Positions 32,438-40,790 of a stretch of 64,000 nucleotides of DNA are shown one piece after another (position 1 is the stretch's first letter; each line of letters opens with the position of its first letter). A model generated the notes under the pieces. That model had not been told where the DNA came from. It did not search any database and worked only from the letters and a program-made list of their open reading frames with translations. Both the position numbers and the translations under genes were made by a program. Origin of the DNA: Clostridia bacterium (GTDB lineage: Bacteria; Bacillota; Clostridia; Christensenellales; DTU072); NCBI GenBank assembly GCA_017504305.1, contig JAFVRJ010000005.1, positions 1 to 64,000 on the forward strand, written 5' to 3'.

Positions 32438-35400
32438 ATGTTCAAATTTCTAAAAAGAGCTATAATTTTATTTACGCTATTTATTTTTGCCATTTGCATT
32501 CTTACTGCTTGTAATAAAACTATAAAATTTAAGCTTAATTTTATCGTTGATGGAGCAATTTACTTTACTATAGATACTGAGGGCAACAATACGATTGAGC
32601 TCCCTACCAATCCTACCAAAGAAGGTTATTTCTTTGATGGCTGGTATTGGGATGAAAACACTTGGCAACGGCCCTTTACTGCAAACTCTCTTCTTGATGC
32701 ACCCCTATCCTCAGACATTAACGTCTACGCCAAGTTCAATCATAATCACAGTGATAATGATTGGCTAATTATTTCGACAATCCCTGCGACTGAAGATACT
32801 GATGGATATATAAACTATATTTGTCAAGTATGTAGTGAAACTAAAACTGAAACTATTAATAAATTAGTTCATGTACATAATTATTCTACTGAGTGGAGCA
32901 AAAACACTATCCAACATTGGCGTGAATGCATAAAAGACGGAGACAAGGTAGACCTTGCCGATCATATTTATGATTTAAGCGAGATTCTTTTACAGCCCAC
33001 CGAGGACACAACTGGCACTATTAAGTATACATGTTCAACTTGCAATTACTCTAAAACCGAGACGTTAGAAAAATTACCCCATACACATAAATATTCTAGC
33101 GATTGGCAAACCAATAGTACCCAGCATTGGCACGAGTGTCCAAAAGACGGAGATAAGTCTAATATCGCTAACCACGATTATGATAATGGATTTATCACTA
33201 AAGATCCTACGGAATTTGATTATGGTGAAATTGTCTATACCTGTTTAGTTTGTGAATATAAGAAATCCGAGCAACTTCCAAAGTTAATTATTGATAGATC
33301 AGGTGCCGAGCTGCTAAACGCTGAAGGTTTTGCATTTGTTGATAATAATGGTAAAATCTCTTTATCAAATGCTACTGAAACTTATTCTTTTATCAACCAA
33401 ATAACAGTTAGCGACTATGCTACTTGGACGATATCTACTGATATTTATGGAATAAATACTATAGTCACAAAAACTATACCTCTTGCTATCGGTGACAACG
33501 TGGTTTATTTGCTAATCACTTCCGGCGATGGTAACAATATATCTTTATATACTATGACCATTCGTCGTCGCCCTATTTACACCGTTTCATTTAACACAGG
33601 AATTGAAACAACCGTTCCAAATCAATACATAGAAGAAACTTATTGTGCAAGCGAGCCTATTGCACTGCATCGCGATGGATATAAATCATATGCATGGGAT
33701 CATTCTTTTGAAAATCCTATCATGCAAGAAACAACCATCAATGCCATTTGGACACCAAACACAAACACGAAATACCAAGTAGAATATTACCATCAAAACC
33801 TTGAAAACGACGATTTTAGTCTGATTACAACAGATACACTTGAGGGTACAACTGATACCATCATAAACGCTAACATTAAAGAATATCAACACTTTACTTT
33901 GAATGAAACAATTAGCACTTTGTCAGGAAACCTTAACGGAGATGAAAGCACTGTACTTAAGGTCTACTATAATAGAAACAGTTACAAGGTCACCATATCT
34001 TCAACCGCCAACGTAACCATAAACAATCCTATTGATGGTTACTATAAATATGGATATACTATACCATCAACTACTGCAACTTTTAACAATTTCCTTGGAT
34101 ATGACTACTTGGGTTGGTTTAAGAATGATGTTTACATTAGCGATCACACAATCCCAAGCTTTGGTGTAAATGAAACAGTAGAATACATCGCTAAAGATAA
34201 AATTAGAGATGATATTTCCTCATTTGCCTTTACTTCTACAACCAAAGAATGCATCATCACTGGACTTCTTAACAAAACTTTAACAGATGTCGATTTGCCA
34301 AATTATGCTACAGAAATAAGTGAACAAGCATTCTCCAATTGCAACAATCTAACAAACATAAAAATCCCCAACTCCATAACGGGCATAGGAAGCGGAGCTT
34401 TTACTGGTTGCTCATCCCTTGAAAGTATGACATTGCCATTTGTCGGTGAGTCTGCAAGTGCAACAAGTGCATCAAGTAATACATTGTTTGGATATATATT
34501 TGGAACTTCATCATATGAGGGTGGCGTTTCAACAAAACAAACTTATAATGGTTACAGTTATACAACATATCATATACCAAGTTCACTTAAATCAGTAACA
34601 ATAACTGGTGGCAAAAATCTATTTGGTGCTTTCTATGGTTGCGAGAATCTCATAAGCATACAAATCCCCGACTCCGTAACGAGCATAGGAGATTATGCCT
34701 TCCGTTATTGCAGTAGTCTAACGAGCGTAACAATCCCCGACTCCGTAACGAGCATAGGATGGTATGCATTCTATGGTTGCAGTAGTCTAACGAGCGTAAC
34801 AATCCCCGACTCCGTAACGAGCATAGGATGGTATGCCTTCGAAGGTTGCAGTAGTCTCACAAGCGTAACAATCGGCAGCTCCGTAACGAGCATAGGAAGT
34901 GATGCATTCTATGATTGCCCCAAGCTTGTAGAAGTCTATAATCTATCCACACTTAGCATAACTAAAGGAAGTTCAAGCGATGGTTACGTGGGATACTATG
35001 CAAAGAACGTATATACAACAACGTCTGGTGAAAGCAAACTATCAACGGATAGTAATGGTTATATAATCTATACCGATGGAAAGGAAAAGATACTTATAGG
35101 ATATACCGGCAATGAAACCGAGTTAACCCTACCAAAGGATATATCTGAAATATATAAAAACGCATTCCGTGGTTGCAGTAGTCTAACGAGCGTAACAATA
35201 GGTAACTCCGTAACGAGCATAGGAAGTTCTGCCTTCTATAATTGCACCAGTTTAACGAGCGTAGATTACACAGGAACAATAGACCAATGGGTACAAATAA
35301 AGTTTGGTTCTTATTCTTCAAATCCAATATATTATGCTAAAAACCTATATATAAGCAATGAATTAGTAACTGAAGCAAATATAACGACAGCAACAAGTAT

Positions 35401-36145
35401 CAATGCTTATGCATTCTATGGTTGCAGTAGTCTAACAAGAGTAGTAATCCCTGATCTCGTAACGAGCATAGGAAGTTATGCCTTCGAAGGTTGCAGTAGT
35501 CTCACAAGCGTAACAATCGGTGACTCCGTAACGAGCATAGGAAGGTCTGCCTTCGAAGGTTGCAGTAGTCTAACGAGCGTAGTAATCCCTGATCTCGTAA
35601 CGAGCATAGAAGATGATGCCTTCCGTTATTGCAGTAGTCTAACGAGCGTAGTAATCGGTAACTCCGTAACGAGCATAGGATGGTCTGCCTTCTATGGTTG
35701 CAGTAGTCTAACGAGCGTAACTATTGGCAACTCGGTAACGAGCATAGGAAATTCTGCATTCTATGGTTGCAGTAGTCTAACGAGCGTAGTAATCGGTGAC
35801 TCCGTAACGAGCATAGGAGGTTCTGCCTTCTCTGGTTGCAGTAGTCTAACAAGAGTAGTAATCCCTGATTTGGTAACAAGCATAGGAAGTTATGCATTCT
35901 GTGATTGCACCAGTTTAACGAGCGTAACGATAGGGAACTCCGTAACGAGCATAGGAGATTATGCCTTCTATAAATGCAGTAGTCTAACGAGCATTACTTT
36001 TGAAGACCCCACTACTTGGTATTATACGCCAGACTGGTTGCAATGGGATAAGAGAACAGGAGGGTCACGTTATAATGTTTCCTCCCCTACAAAGAATGCT
36101 GAACAATTTGTATACTACAAAGAATTTTATTGGTATAAAAAATAA
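32438..36145 (+). CDS. BspA-type leucine-rich repeat surface lipoprotein
   Basis: The 1235-residue protein has a signal peptide with lipobox LTAC (Cys25). An InlB-type B-repeat follows at about residues 30-100, then three Cys-X2-Cys modules of about 50 residues (roughly 115-280). Further beta domains lead to about 18 BspA-type LRRs (residues 620-1190; consensus TSVTIGDSVTSIGxxAFxGCSSL). It would be anchored to the outer membrane leaflet facing out; such proteins often bind host or other cells. The LRR-coding DNA has 69-bp near-identical units that could recombine. It is A+T-richer than the surrounding genes. Confidence 0.93.
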   Translation: MFKFLKRAIILFTLFIFAICILTACNKTIKFKLNFIVDGAIYFTIDTEGNNTIELPTNPTKEGYFFDGWYWDENTWQRPFTANSLLDAPLSSDINVYAKFNHNHSDNDWLIISTIPATEDTDGYINYICQVCSETKTETINKLVHVHNYSTEWSKNTIQHWRECIKDGDKVDLADHIYDLSEILLQPTEDTTGTIKYTCSTCNYSKTETLEKLPHTHKYSSDWQTNSTQHWHECPKDGDKSNIANHDYDNGFITKDPTEFDYGEIVYTCLVCEYKKSEQLPKLIIDRSGAELLNAEGFAFVDNNGKISLSNATETYSFINQITVSDYATWTISTDIYGINTIVTKTIPLAIGDNVVYLLITSGDGNNISLYTMTIRRRPIYTVSFNTGIETTVPNQYIEETYCASEPIALHRDGYKSYAWDHSFENPIMQETTINAIWTPNTNTKYQVEYYHQNLENDDFSLITTDTLEGTTDTIINANIKEYQHFTLNETISTLSGNLNGDESTVLKVYYNRNSYKVTISSTANVTINNPIDGYYKYGYTIPSTTATFNNFLGYDYLGWFKNDVYISDHTIPSFGVNETVEYIAKDKIRDDISSFAFTSTTKECIITGLLNKTLTDVDLPNYATEISEQAFSNCNNLTNIKIPNSITGIGSGAFTGCSSLESMTLPFVGESASATSASSNTLFGYIFGTSSYEGGVSTKQTYNGYSYTTYHIPSSLKSVTITGGKNLFGAFYGCENLISIQIPDSVTSIGDYAFRYCSSLTSVTIPDSVTSIGWYAFYGCSSLTSVTIPDSVTSIGWYAFEGCSSLTSVTIGSSVTSIGSDAFYDCPKLVEVYNLSTLSITKGSSSDGYVGYYAKNVYTTTSGESKLSTDSNGYIIYTDGKEKILIGYTGNETELTLPKDISEIYKNAFRGCSSLTSVTIGNSVTSIGSSAFYNCTSLTSVDYTGTIDQWVQIKFGSYSSNPIYYAKNLYISNELVTEANITTATSINAYAFYGCSSLTRVVIPDLVTSIGSYAFEGCSSLTSVTIGDSVTSIGRSAFEGCSSLTSVVIPDLVTSIEDDAFRYCSSLTSVVIGNSVTSIGWSAFYGCSSLTSVTIGNSVTSIGNSAFYGCSSLTSVVIGDSVTSIGGSAFSGCSSLTRVVIPDLVTSIGSYAFCDCTSLTSVTIGNSVTSIGDYAFYKCSSLTSITFEDPTTWYYTPDWLQWDKRTGGSRYNVSSPTKNAEQFVYYKEFYWYKK
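34660..36000 (+). repeat. 69-bp tandem LRR-coding repeats in the BspA gene
   Basis: Units such as TCCGTAACGAGCATAGGA and GGTTGCAGTAGTCTAACGAG recur in blocks at about 34670-34920, 35170-35260 and 35400-35990, separated by unique segments. The near-identity at DNA level points to recent duplication or conversion. Confidence 0.85.
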
Positions 36146-36200
36146 TTACCATTAACATAGTGCTGCTTATTTCACATAACAAAAAACAAAGGAGAAAACA

Positions 36201-36671
36201 ATGACTGAAAATATAGCTAGCGCCATTATTGGTGCTATTGTAGGATTTATCGCATCAGCTTTAACATTGCGATTCAGTTATAAGCAATTGTTTGCACAAA
36301 CAGTATCCAAAAACCGTATGGATTGGATTAACAACTTTCGAGAAGAACTTTCCATAGTGGTAGGTACTGCAAAATATCTTAATTATATCAATCAACAAAA
36401 TAATTATTCAGACATAGAGGGAAACACATACCAACCCAGTGAACAAGTATTATCTGCTGAAAAAGCGAGGATCAAACTTTTAACAAGATTAAACACTAAT
36501 TCTACTAAAGAAGGCAACGAGTATCATGACTTGTTTACTGAAATGATAAACATGTTAGAATTCAAAGGAAACGACAATTTATCTTTGATTAAAAACATAG
36601 AGGAAACAGCGAAACTTATCTTAGAACCCGAATGGAAAAGAGTAAAAAAGGAGGCAAAAGGAGATGCGTAA
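36201..36671 (+). CDS. Small membrane-anchored protein of unknown function
   Basis: The 156-residue protein has one N-terminal helix (about residues 6-26) and a soluble, helical, Lys/Glu-rich remainder (VSKNRMDWINNFREELS follows directly). A single-helix anchor with a motif like NRxxWI is common among small accessory proteins of unknown role. GGAG precedes the ATG, and it overlaps the next gene by 8 nt. Base composition is as A+T-rich as in the BspA gene before it. No function is proposed. Confidence 0.65.
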   Translation: MTENIASAIIGAIVGFIASALTLRFSYKQLFAQTVSKNRMDWINNFREELSIVVGTAKYLNYINQQNNYSDIEGNTYQPSEQVLSAEKARIKLLTRLNTNSTKEGNEYHDLFTEMINMLEFKGNDNLSLIKNIEETAKLILEPEWKRVKKEAKGDA

Positions 36672-36975
36672 AAACAACACAAACAAACATAACCAAACTT
36701 ATTTTAATTGTTGGATTTGGGTCCCTATTGGCGTAATCATATTTGTTATTATTGTTTCTGCTATATTGACAGTAATTCTAAATACAAATCTTTATATCAT
36801 CATTCTTGCTGGCATTATACTTAGCGTTTCAATTATATGTATTACTATTATTATATTAAAGTTAATTGAATTTACCAAAACAAGCGTAAGTCATTATTTT
36901 ACTATCAAAAAAGTAAAAGAATTAGAAAAAGAAATAGAAACAATAAAACAAGAAATTAAAAAAGATAGTCAGTAA
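36664..36975 (+). CDS. Small two-helix membrane protein with coiled coil
   Basis: The 103-residue protein has two membrane helices (about residues 15-38 and 41-66). A C-terminal charged coiled coil follows (KKVKELEKEIETIKQEIKK). It overlaps the previous gene by 8 nt with AAAGGAG upstream, so the two are probably co-translated. The topology suggests a small membrane oligomer. No family is recognised; the pair might be a regulatory or stress module of the island. Confidence 0.65.
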   Translation: MRKNNTNKHNQTYFNCWIWVPIGVIIFVIIVSAILTVILNTNLYIIILAGIILSVSIICITIIILKLIEFTKTSVSHYFTIKKVKELEKEIETIKQEIKKDSQ

Positions 36976-37013
36976 TATTGCGCAACAAATATGAAATAAT
37001 AACCAACCACAAC

Positions 37014-37045
37014 AAGCACTCCAACCGGAGTGCTTTTATTTTATC
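37014..37045 (+). terminator. Terminator of the island operon
   Basis: GCACTCC/GGAGTGC with an AACC loop is followed by TTTTATTTTA. It separates the small membrane genes from the hemolysin III promoter. Confidence 0.85.
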
Positions 37046-37064
37046 ATTTATTTTTATAGGTTTG

Positions 37065-37093
37065 TTTACATTTTGGTGGGGGTGGAGTATAAT
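37065..37093 (+). promoter_or_regulatory. Promoter of the hemolysin III homologue
   Basis: TTTACA (37065-37070), 17 nt, and TATAAT (37088-37093) lie inside the longer open frame. They indicate that translation starts at the ATG at 37113. Confidence 0.75.
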
Positions 37094-37112
37094 GAGTGGT
37101 GGAGAATTTTGT

Positions 37113-37787
37113 ATGGTTGACGAACTAACATTAAAAGCTGAATATGAAAAATATGGGCTACGATACTATACCCCGAACGAAGAGTTGTGGAATGCAATTA
37201 CTCATGGTATAGGGGCTCCTATTGCGCTTGCGTTTATGATTTATCTACTCGTGATTGCTTCTTCAGCCGTAGAAATTGCTACTGCCTTTTTACTCTGCAT
37301 CCCCGCACTTGCCGTTTATACCACCTCATGCGTATATCATGCCTTAACTAACTTCAAGGCAAAGAGCGTTGCAAGACGTATTGATCACGCAAACATTGCT
37401 TTTTTAGTTACCGCTTGCGGAGTACCGCACTCGCTTTTGTTTGGTGATCATATTATAAATTATATCGGCATCGGCATTTGCTTTTCGCTTGCTATATTTA
37501 ACGCCTTCCTGTGCGTATACGATCTTATTAGATTTAAGCGCGCAGGCGTTATATTAGATGCTGTAATCGGCGGTATACTTCTTGTTCTTTATATCATCAA
37601 CTTAAATTCCCCATATGCAACCCTTACCGTCAACGCGCTATTCTTGATCGGTTTTTGCTTTTGCCTTGCCGGGCTTTTACTTTACCCTATCAAACGTAAA
37701 TTTATACATACGATATTCCACGTCGTTACCTTGATAGGACCACTACTTATGATGGTGGGTGCAATTATAGTTTTCAATATGGCATAA
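37113..37787 (+). CDS. Hemolysin III / PAQR family membrane protein
   Basis: The protein has 224 residues from the ATG at 37113, chosen because the promoter lies between it and the upstream frame start and GGTGGAG precedes it. Seven helices are visible. Typical family blocks are NEELWNAITHGIGAPIALA, CVYHALTNFKAKSVARRIDHANIAFLVTACGV and FHTIFHVVTLIGP-like C-terminal His residues. Members are widespread with poorly defined function. It faces nanA with a bidirectional terminator. Confidence 0.88.
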   Translation: MVDELTLKAEYEKYGLRYYTPNEELWNAITHGIGAPIALAFMIYLLVIASSAVEIATAFLLCIPALAVYTTSCVYHALTNFKAKSVARRIDHANIAFLVTACGVPHSLLFGDHIINYIGIGICFSLAIFNAFLCVYDLIRFKRAGVILDAVIGGILLVLYIINLNSPYATLTVNALFLIGFCFCLAGLLLYPIKRKFIHTIFHVVTLIGPLLMMVGAIIVFNMA

Positions 37788-37801
37788 ATATTTTTGCTAT
37801 T

Positions 37802-37830
37802 AAAAAAGGCATCTTGCGATGCCTTTTTTT
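37802..37830. terminator. Bidirectional terminator between hlyIII and nanA
   Basis: AAAAAAGGCATC/GATGCCTTTTTT with a 4-nt loop is a textbook bidirectional terminator between two convergent stops. Confidence 0.9.
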
Positions 37831-37831
37831 G

Positions 37832-38704
37832 TTATTTAAGTTCTTTTGCAATCTTCTTTGCAACTTCCCAGCCTTCTTGAGATAAGGGAGTGAAAGGCTT
37901 ACGGCAATTACCCATCGGAATACCGAGCTCGGTAAGGATGGCCTTTTCCATAGCAAATACGCCGTAAGGAATCATTGCATCGATAATGCGGTTAGCTTTA
38001 TTTTGAGCCGCTTGTGCCGCCGCCATATCGCCTTTATTAAATGCGTTATAGATATCAAGGATAATCTTACCCATGAAGTTATAGGTGGAGCCGATACCGC
38101 CGTCTGCCCCCATTGATAATCCACCAATAAGCATCTCGTCAAAGCCGTTGAATACAACAAGGGGCTTCTTGAGGTTTTTGAAACGCTCTAAATCGAAAAG
38201 GTTTACCGAGGTGTGTTTTACGCCAACAAGTTTGGGCTCGTCAATAAGCTCGTTAACCATATCCAGCATACCGTTGAAACCGCTTGAACCGGGGAAGTTA
38301 TAGATAACCATCGGTAAAGAGGTTGCAGCGATTATATCTTTATAGTAGCCCTTAATAGCTTCTGCGCTGAACGAGAAATAGAAAGGTACTACTGCGCTAA
38401 CTGCATCGTATGCACATTGCTCTGCAACTTTTGCCATGCGAACTGCAGAATCGGTGCTGATGGTACCAACGTGAGCTATTAATTTAATTCTGCCGTTAAC
38501 TACTTTTGCAACGTGGCGCAAAATAGCAATACGTTCTTCCTCACTCATAAGAGGACTTTCTCCGGTGGAACCGCAAACGTATAATCCGTGCAAGCCTTGA
38601 GCGATATTAAACTCTACGAGTTTAGTGATAGAATCAAAATTGATACTTCCGTCATCGTTGAACGGAGTTAAAAGTGCTGCATAAATACCTTTAAGATCTT
38701 TCAT
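37832..38704 (-). CDS. nanA: N-acetylneuraminate lyase (DapA/NanA family)
   Basis: The 290-residue protein is a TIM barrel with GLYVCGSTGESPLMSEEE near residue 40, VIYNFPG (catalytic Tyr) and LVGVKHTS (Schiff-base Lys). GGIGSTYNFMG near residue 207 is more typical of NanA than DapA. It cleaves sialic acid to ManNAc and pyruvate. A GPH-type transporter is divergently transcribed from the same gap, so it may supply the sugar. Promoter and AAGGAGA are in place. Confidence 0.88.
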   Translation of the reverse strand: MKDLKGIYAALLTPFNDDGSINFDSITKLVEFNIAQGLHGLYVCGSTGESPLMSEEERIAILRHVAKVVNGRIKLIAHVGTISTDSAVRMAKVAEQCAYDAVSAVVPFYFSFSAEAIKGYYKDIIAATSLPMVIYNFPGSSGFNGMLDMVNELIDEPKLVGVKHTSVNLFDLERFKNLKKPLVVFNGFDEMLIGGLSMGADGGIGSTYNFMGKIILDIYNAFNKGDMAAAQAAQNKANRIIDAMIPYGVFAMEKAILTELGIPMGNCRKPFTPLSQEGWEVAKKIAKELK

Positions 38705-38727
38705 AATTTAATCTCCTTTTATTGGCT

Positions 38728-38756
38728 AAAGTATACAACCGTACATTTCAAGTGTC
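38728..38756 (-). promoter_or_regulatory. Promoter of nanA
   Basis: TTGACA, 17 nt, and TATACT lie on the minus strand about 25 nt upstream of the GGAGAT site. Hexamer coordinates are accurate to within about 2 nt. Confidence 0.7.
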
Positions 38757-38779
38757 AAGCGTTAAAAAAAAGTTAACTC

Positions 38780-38808
38780 ATATTGACTTATTATTTATAG
38801 TAAACTAT
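38780..38808 (+). promoter_or_regulatory. Promoter of the GPH symporter gene
   Basis: TTGACT, 17 nt, and TATAAT lie on the plus strand, followed by AAGGAGA and ATG at 38861. Hexamer coordinates are accurate to within about 4 nt. Confidence 0.7.
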
Positions 38809-38860
38809 AATAATTTTACTATAAGAGGGATTATTATAAATAATTTTTAAGGAGATTATT

Positions 38861-40414
38861 ATGTCCGACAACCAAAACGTTGCCGTCGAAACGTTGGCTC
38901 AAGACGCCCAGAACGTGCCAGTCCCCAAAGAAAAACAGGTCAAAAATAAGGAGTTAATCATATTCCTTACCTCTGTTTTCTTCTATACCATGATTACCGG
39001 TATGGTAGGCTCTTATAGACAAGAGTACCTCACTACTTTTGTTGGCGCCAAAATCCTTACCGAAGACCATATATCTACTATCAACTCGATAGTAAGTATC
39101 GTGGGCTATTTCATAAGCTTCGCCATGGCTTTGGTAATCGATAGAAGTCGCTCCAAAATCGGCAAGTTCCGTCCCCTCATTATGATAGTTTCGGTACCTC
39201 TTGCAGTGGTAACCTCCCTCTCGTTCTATCTCCCCGGATTCCTTTCCGACTCCGCTACCAAGATAATGGTTTACTTCTGCATATTGTTCATTATTTACGG
39301 CGGATTAACCAACGTTGGTAACTCTATAAACCTTGTCGCGATGGTTATGAGTACCGACGATAAAGAACGCAACAGCGTTATGAGTTGGCGTAGTATAGTA
39401 AGTGCCGTAGGTAACTCTGCTCCCCTCGTCGTCGTGTTGGTAATCGGCATGCTCCGTAAACCAGGCATTATTAAAAACGACGAAATCATGTACCTTGTAA
39501 GCGCCATACTTTGCTCGGTAATCGGTATGATAACCATGTTGCTTGGCGCAAAAGTTATTCGTGAGCGTACAACCTACGATAAAAAGTCGGAAAACCCCCT
39601 TAAGAACATTAAGTCTATCGTAACCAATAAACACGCTATCTTGGTTATCATAAGCGAGTTCTTAAAAGCTTTCCGTGGCCTTGCAAGCTATATGATGCCC
39701 TTCCTTGCCATCATTTACTTTGGCAAATCCGGTCAAACTTTGTTCTTCGGAATTTGTACCGGTGTAGGAACCTTCGTCGGTATGTTCATCATTAAAGAAC
39801 TCATGAAAAGGTTTAGCAAGCGTGTGCTTTATATCGCATCCGGCGTTTACTCCGTTTGCATCAACGCCATATCCTTCTTGGTCGGCTACTTCGCTTTCTC
39901 TAACCCCTCGAACGTATTCTTGACCATACTATTCTTCCTATGTATGTTCTTGGTCGGATTCCAATACGGAGCATCCAACCTACTCCCCACCTTGTTCGGT
40001 GCTGATATTATCGAGGAAATCGAAGCTAAAACCGGCAAACGTAACGATGCAAGCTATACTTGGATAGTTGCTCTCGGTAGCTCGATTAGCGGTATAATCG
40101 TGCAAACCATCGCTCCTATCATACTCCTTCGCGAGAATTTGATAGGCTATCTCCCCCACTACACCAACGATTTGGGCGTAACCATTTATCCTCAAAACAG
40201 TCTTAAAACCGCACTTTGGATGCTTGCGTTCTATACCATATTCCACGGCATTTGTATGCTTGCCGCAGGTATCCCCTTCTTCTTCTACGACCTCACCGGC
40301 AAGAAGCTCGAAGCAGTACACCAAGCCGCCCTTGCAAAGCGTGAAGAAATCCGCCTTGCTCAAGAAGCCGAAGAACAAGCCGCTGCAACTATGAGCGAAG
40401 GTAGCGCAGAATAA
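38861..40414 (+). CDS. Sugar:cation symporter, GPH/MFS_2 family
   Basis: The 517-residue protein has about 12 helices. A 30-residue cytoplasmic N-terminus is followed by VGSYRQEYLTTF and ALVIDRSRSKIGKFRPLIM, a typical GPH loop 2-3 motif, and DKERNSVMSWRS. The family imports glycosides, sugars or related compounds with H+ or Na+. The C-terminus has a Glu/Ala-rich tail. It is divergent from nanA, so sialic acid or a sialylated or other host glycan sugar is a candidate; the specificity is not proven. Confidence 0.85.
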   Translation: MSDNQNVAVETLAQDAQNVPVPKEKQVKNKELIIFLTSVFFYTMITGMVGSYRQEYLTTFVGAKILTEDHISTINSIVSIVGYFISFAMALVIDRSRSKIGKFRPLIMIVSVPLAVVTSLSFYLPGFLSDSATKIMVYFCILFIIYGGLTNVGNSINLVAMVMSTDDKERNSVMSWRSIVSAVGNSAPLVVVLVIGMLRKPGIIKNDEIMYLVSAILCSVIGMITMLLGAKVIRERTTYDKKSENPLKNIKSIVTNKHAILVIISEFLKAFRGLASYMMPFLAIIYFGKSGQTLFFGICTGVGTFVGMFIIKELMKRFSKRVLYIASGVYSVCINAISFLVGYFAFSNPSNVFLTILFFLCMFLVGFQYGASNLLPTLFGADIIEEIEAKTGKRNDASYTWIVALGSSISGIIVQTIAPIILLRENLIGYLPHYTNDLGVTIYPQNSLKTALWMLAFYTIFHGICMLAAGIPFFFYDLTGKKLEAVHQAALAKREEIRLAQEAEEQAAATMSEGSAE

Positions 40415-40427
40415 TCTCGTTTCTAAT

Positions 40428-40459
40428 AATAGAGCCCGTCGAAATCGACGGGCTCTATT
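40428..40459. terminator. Bidirectional terminator between the symporter and azlD
   Basis: AATAGAGCCCGTCGA/TCGACGGGCTCTATT is a 15-bp perfect stem with a 2-nt loop between two converging genes. It ends the long aro operon. Confidence 0.9.
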
Positions 40460-40466
40460 TTATAAG

Positions 40467-40790
40467 TTAAATCAAATAAACTATTACAAGCTCGGAGCAA
40501 AGGACGGCGATACTTGCAAGGATTGCGACCACTACGAGAGAGCGTTTTGTAAAGGATGCAATAAGCGCTACCGCAGTGCCTATCGCTGCCGATACGATAT
40601 GCCCGGAACTAAATATAATAAATGGGAAGGTCATTGCCGATAGTACCGCATAAGGAATATAGTATAAAAGGCTATTTATAAAACGGTTTTTTATTTTCTT
40701 TTTAAATAATACCATAGGTATTAATCTTATTAAATACGTTATGACCGCCATAGCGGAAACCATCAAGAAGGCGTAACCGATTTTAACCAT
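40467..40790 (-). CDS. azlD: AzlD-like small transporter subunit
   Basis: The protein has 107 residues from the ATG at 40790, which has a near-perfect AAAGGAGGCG upstream. Four helices are visible (YAFLMVSAMAVITYLIRLIPM first), matching the AzlD family that pairs with AzlC. The AzlCD exporter acts on branched-chain amino acids and azaleucine where studied. Here it is the last gene of an aromatic amino acid operon, so aromatic amino acid export is a reasonable inference. It overlaps azlC by 8 nt. Confidence 0.88.
   Translation of the reverse strand: MVKIGYAFLMVSAMAVITYLIRLIPMVLFKKKIKNRFINSLLYYIPYAVLSAMTFPFIIFSSGHIVSAAIGTAVALIASFTKRSLVVVAILASIAVLCSELVIVYLI

Noticed and set aside
36201-36975. 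Toxin-antitoxin pair
   Set aside because: Both proteins are membrane-anchored with no toxin or DNA-binding features; the overlap alone is not enough.
32073-37045. Prophage or integrative element
   Set aside because: No integrase, terminase, relaxase or attachment repeats were found; only composition and an XRE repressor point that way.
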